This document shows, piece by piece, positions 62,068 through 64,000 of a stretch of 64,000 bases of DNA (within the stretch, counting starts at the first letter, position 1; each line of letters begins with the position of its first letter). This DNA comes from Clostridia bacterium (lineage in GTDB: Bacteria; Bacillota; Clostridia; Lachnospirales; Lachnospiraceae). The translations under genes were made by a program, and so were the position numbers. Below the pieces are notes generated by a model that was not told the DNA's origin, made no database searches, and worked only from the letters and a program-made list of their open reading frames with translations. Location of the stretch: contig CAJTAT010000002.1 of NCBI GenBank assembly GCA_910574475.1, positions 249,078-313,077 of the forward strand, in the 5' to 3' direction.

Positions 62068-63265
62068 CTCCGGGAAGCCCTGCCATCTGTGAAAATGGTT
62101 CAAGGCTTCTCTCTAAAATACCCTTCATGCAGGCAATTAAAATTCCATAATTTGTCACTGGAATCCCCTGTCTCTCTGCTTCTTTTAAGCGATACTGCAT
62201 CTCACGCTCATTTAACATACAGCCTCCACAGTGAACGATCATGTGATAACTTGTCAAATCCTGCTCAAATTCCACACCGGATGTAAAATGAAATTCCAAA
62301 TGCTTTCCTGTATATTTTCTGATCCAGTGAGGCAGCTTCACGGTTCCAATATCATTACATTGCCTGTGATGAGTGCAGCCTTCAGAAATCAAAATTTTGT
62401 CTCCATCCTGAAGAGATTTTAATGCCCTTGTTCCCTTTACTACCTGTTCCAAATTTCCCTTATAGCGGGCAAACAAAATAGAAAAAGAAGTTAGCCAGAC
62501 ATCTCCTGGCGTAACAGCATTTGCCTTCTCAAATACCTGGCTGTCTGTAATCACCAGTTTAGGCTTTTTACCCAAATGTCTCAATGTTTCTTTCAGCTCT
62601 GTATCCTTTACCACAACAGAAATAGCTCCAGCTTCCAGAATATCCCGAATCACCTGCTGCTGGGGCAAAATTAATCTCCCTTTTGGAGCCGCCTTATCAA
62701 TAGGAATAACCAGCACTACAAAATCCATAGGGGCTAACAAATCTCCTGCCAGCCTTTTTTCCTGCTTTCCCTGTGGCAAAAGATGAGCAATCTGCTCCTT
62801 TAACTCTTTAATCCCTTCTCCTGACTTGGCACTGATCCAAATACAGCTCTCATCCTGTATTTTCTCTGTAACAAGATCTCCTTTATTATATAGGATCAAA
62901 TAGGAAATCTGTCTTTTTTGAAACTCCTTTTCTAATAGCAAATCTCCCCTGCTCATTCCAGCTCTCCCATCTACCACCAAGAGAGCCAGATCTGTCTTGC
63001 GCAGCACTTCCAACCCTTTTTGCATACGCAATTCTCCCAATTCTCCTTCATCATCAAGCCCAGGTGTGTCTATGAATATCACTGGCCCCAAAGGCAATAG
63101 TTCCATAGACTTGTATACAGGATCTGTGGTAGTGCCTTTTATATCCGAAACAATTGCAATTTTTTGATTGGTAATGGCATTGAGCACACTGGATTTTCCT
63201 GCATTACGTTTTCCAAAAATACCAATATGAACCCGCTCTGAAGAAGGCGCGCTCTGAAGTCCCAT
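62045..63265 (-). CDS. hydF: [FeFe]-hydrogenase maturation GTPase HydF
   Basis: A 406-residue GTPase and iron-sulfur scaffold for H-cluster assembly. The GTPase domain has the P loop IGIFGKRNAGKSSVLNA, switch II DTPGLDDEGELGELRM and the NKxD-type LILYNKGDLV. The C-terminal cluster-binding section has the ligands in GCTHHRQCND and VHCGGCMLN (CxHx..HCxxC pattern). ATG 63265 is chosen, with AGGAG seven bases upstream and a product that starts like other HydF proteins; the open frame continues 14 codons upstream. hydE, hydG and hydrogenase genes are not in this window. Confidence 0.93.
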   Translation of the reverse strand: MGLQSAPSSERVHIGIFGKRNAGKSSVLNAITNQKIAIVSDIKGTTTDPVYKSMELLPLGPVIFIDTPGLDDEGELGELRMQKGLEVLRKTDLALLVVDGRAGMSRGDLLLEKEFQKRQISYLILYNKGDLVTEKIQDESCIWISAKSGEGIKELKEQIAHLLPQGKQEKRLAGDLLAPMDFVVLVIPIDKAAPKGRLILPQQQVIRDILEAGAISVVVKDTELKETLRHLGKKPKLVITDSQVFEKANAVTPGDVWLTSFSILFARYKGNLEQVVKGTRALKSLQDGDKILISEGCTHHRQCNDIGTVKLPHWIRKYTGKHLEFHFTSGVEFEQDLTSYHMIVHCGGCMLNEREMQYRLKEAERQGIPVTNYGILIACMKGILERSLEPFSQMAGLPGDGEKFGK

Positions 63266-63355
63266 TGAGATTCTCCTATCCATATGAATTATCAAATAAT
63301 CTTTCACTATTCTACTATAAAATAAATAGAATTACCATACTTTCTAACTATGAAA

Positions 63356-63406
63356 ATGGAGCCCCTGCTCCCATAGATTTTTCATCTATTTTTGCAGTGG
63401 CCCCAT
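63356..63406 (-). terminator. Hairpin terminator between hsp20 and hydF
   Basis: ATGGAGCCCCTGC (63356-63368) and GCAGTGGCCCCAT (63394-63406) pair over 11 of 13 positions, enclosing a second hairpin ATAGAT/ATCTAT. On the minus strand TTTTC follows. It starts seven bases after the hsp20 stop. Confidence 0.6.
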
Positions 63407-63412
63407 AATTTA

Positions 63413-63853
63413 CTAGCCTTCAATTGCAATAAATTTATTCTCTTCTACATGTTTACGCTCTGTAATCTTTGGAATCACCAGGGTAAGGATGCCATTTTCA
63501 AATCTTGCTTTAATATCCTCCTGTTTTACTTCTTCTCCTACATAAAAGCTTCTGGAACATTGCCCGGAAAAGCGTTCCCGGCGGATATAGTTGCCTTTCT
63601 CATCCTTTTCATCATTGGTAGTATTTTTAGATGCGCTGATGGTCAGGCAGCCATCTTTCAATTGTGCAGTCACATTTTCTTTTGTATACCCAGGAAGGTC
63701 CATTTCCAGCTCATAGTTACCATCCTTCTCTTTTACATCTGTCCTCATCAGTGTAGCTTCCCGTTTTCCATATGAAGAAAATTCATGCTCAAAGGGAAAG
63801 TCCATAAAGTCATCAAATAAACTGTTTCTAAAAATACTAGGCATCATCATCAT
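63413..63853 (-). CDS. Hsp20/alpha-crystallin small heat-shock protein
   Basis: A 146-residue holdase. The alpha-crystallin domain spans about residues 38-140: NYELEMDLPGYTKENVTAQL, GCLTISASKNTTNDEKDE, the FYVGEEVKQEDIKARFENGILTLVIPK strand pair ending with the ILTLVIPK (I-x-I/V) motif. The N-terminus is short and acidic-hydrophobic. Four adjacent Met codons begin it; the first has GGAGG eight bases upstream. Expression appears to be controlled by HrcA through a CIRCE element over the promoter. Confidence 0.95.
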   Translation of the reverse strand: MMMMPSIFRNSLFDDFMDFPFEHEFSSYGKREATLMRTDVKEKDGNYELEMDLPGYTKENVTAQLKDGCLTISASKNTTNDEKDEKGNYIRRERFSGQCSRSFYVGEEVKQEDIKARFENGILTLVIPKITERKHVEENKFIAIEG

Positions 63854-63875
63854 AAATCATTCCTCCTAACATTGT

Positions 63876-63912
63876 TATCAACTTATTTTTTACTTTTTCT
63901 TATGAGTTGATA
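63876..63912 (-). promoter_or_regulatory. Inverted repeat in the hsp20 leader
   Basis: AGTTGATA (63905-63912) and TATCAACT (63876-63883) form an eight-bp stem with a 21-base A/T-rich loop, ending about 22 bases before the start codon. It might modulate translation with temperature; this is a guess from position only. Confidence 0.35.
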
Positions 63913-63943
63913 CCTTTTTTACTCTTTTTCTTGTTACAAGTGT

Positions 63944-63972
63944 ATTTTATGACTTTTTGTTAGCACTGTCAA
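63944..63972 (-). promoter_or_regulatory. Sigma-A-type promoter of hsp20
   Basis: Minus strand TTGACA (63967-63972), 17-base spacer, TAAAAT (63944-63949): a near-perfect promoter. Its -35 lies inside the CIRCE operator. Confidence 0.85.
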
Positions 63973-63986
63973 TAGATGAGTGCTAA
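63960..63986. promoter_or_regulatory. CIRCE operator (HrcA site)
   Basis: TTAGCACTG (63960-63968), nine bases, GAGTGCTAA (63978-63986): 17 of 18 arm positions match the CIRCE consensus TTAGCACTC-N9-GAGTGCTAA. It covers the -35 of the hsp20 promoter, so HrcA binding should block RNA polymerase. CIRCE usually controls groESL and dnaK. Confidence 0.93.
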
Positions 63987-64000
63987 TATTATGTGAAAAT

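Noticed and set aside
1-64000. tRNA genes, rRNA, CRISPR arrays, T-boxes and riboswitches
   Set aside because: All intergenic stretches are under 300 bases; none showed a tRNA-like cloverleaf, regularly spaced repeats or a recognisable riboswitch core on reading.

Overview
The window reads as chromosome of a motile, spore-forming Firmicute of the class Clostridia, most like a Lachnospiraceae member (an inference from gene content and order, not a search). The reasons are a Gram-positive-type flagellar/chemotaxis region with csrA-fliW, sporulation genes (spmA, spmB, a bofA-like gene, a YaaH-like LysM-GH18 protein), an abrB-type regulator, a [FeFe]-hydrogenase maturase and a HrcA/CIRCE-type heat-shock site. 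Most genes lie on the minus strand. No rRNA, tRNA, CRISPR array or transposase was seen, and no gene-free stretch exceeds 300 bases.

Region 1 (1-19946) is motility. Reading on the minus strand, cheA-cheW-cheR-cheB lead into flgM-flgN-flgK-flgL-DUF6470 and then fliW-csrA, the order known from Bacillus around hag. A flagellar lytic transglycosylase and a basal-body operon, flgB-fliE-fliF-fliG-fliH-fliI-fliJ-fliK, follow; fliK runs off the left edge. flgC is missing from its usual place between flgB and fliE. Divergent from cheA are a FliK-like protein and a stand-alone FlhB C-terminal-domain protein lacking the NPTH cleavage motif.

Region 2 (19964-31426) is flagellin and its likely modification island. 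The flagellin gene has a sigma-28-type promoter, a leader with a textbook CsrA hairpin plus a CsrA-type ribosome binding site, and a strong terminator. Downstream come two large paralogous glycosyltransferases, a smaller one, two adjacent IspD/TarI-like cytidylyltransferases (one with a degenerate nucleotide loop), a CDP-glycerol-transferase-like protein, a DUF4422 protein and a sugar epimerase. Together they suggest a CDP-activated, teichoic-acid-like decoration of flagellin or another surface polymer. This is the best candidate here for an undescribed system.

Region 3 (31460-37844) holds an internally deleted AAA-ATPase-like/PD-(D/E)XK gene, a minimal Tad/type IV-like secretion set (CpaE-, CpaF-, TadB- and TadC-like plus a 45-residue membrane protein) with no visible pilin or peptidase, and a divergent bofA/yaaL pair. 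Region 4 (37924-43499) is a ribose-type sugar ABC transporter with two permeases and an amidohydrolase; its promoter spacer contains a run of nine G. 

Region 5 (43670-64000) carries metG, a DUF885 protein, the LysM-GH18 protein, spmB, a lactose cassette (GPH permease, GH2 beta-galactosidase, divergent AraC regulator) lying between spmB and spmA, then abrB, and rsmI-trmN6-ricT-holB, a guanylate-kinase-like gene, an Orn/Lys/Arg decarboxylase, hydF and a CIRCE-controlled hsp20. The yaaL/bofA, decarboxylase, kinase, holB, ricT, trmN6, rsmI, abrB, metG set is a scattered remnant of the conserved block found near the Bacillus subtilis origin.
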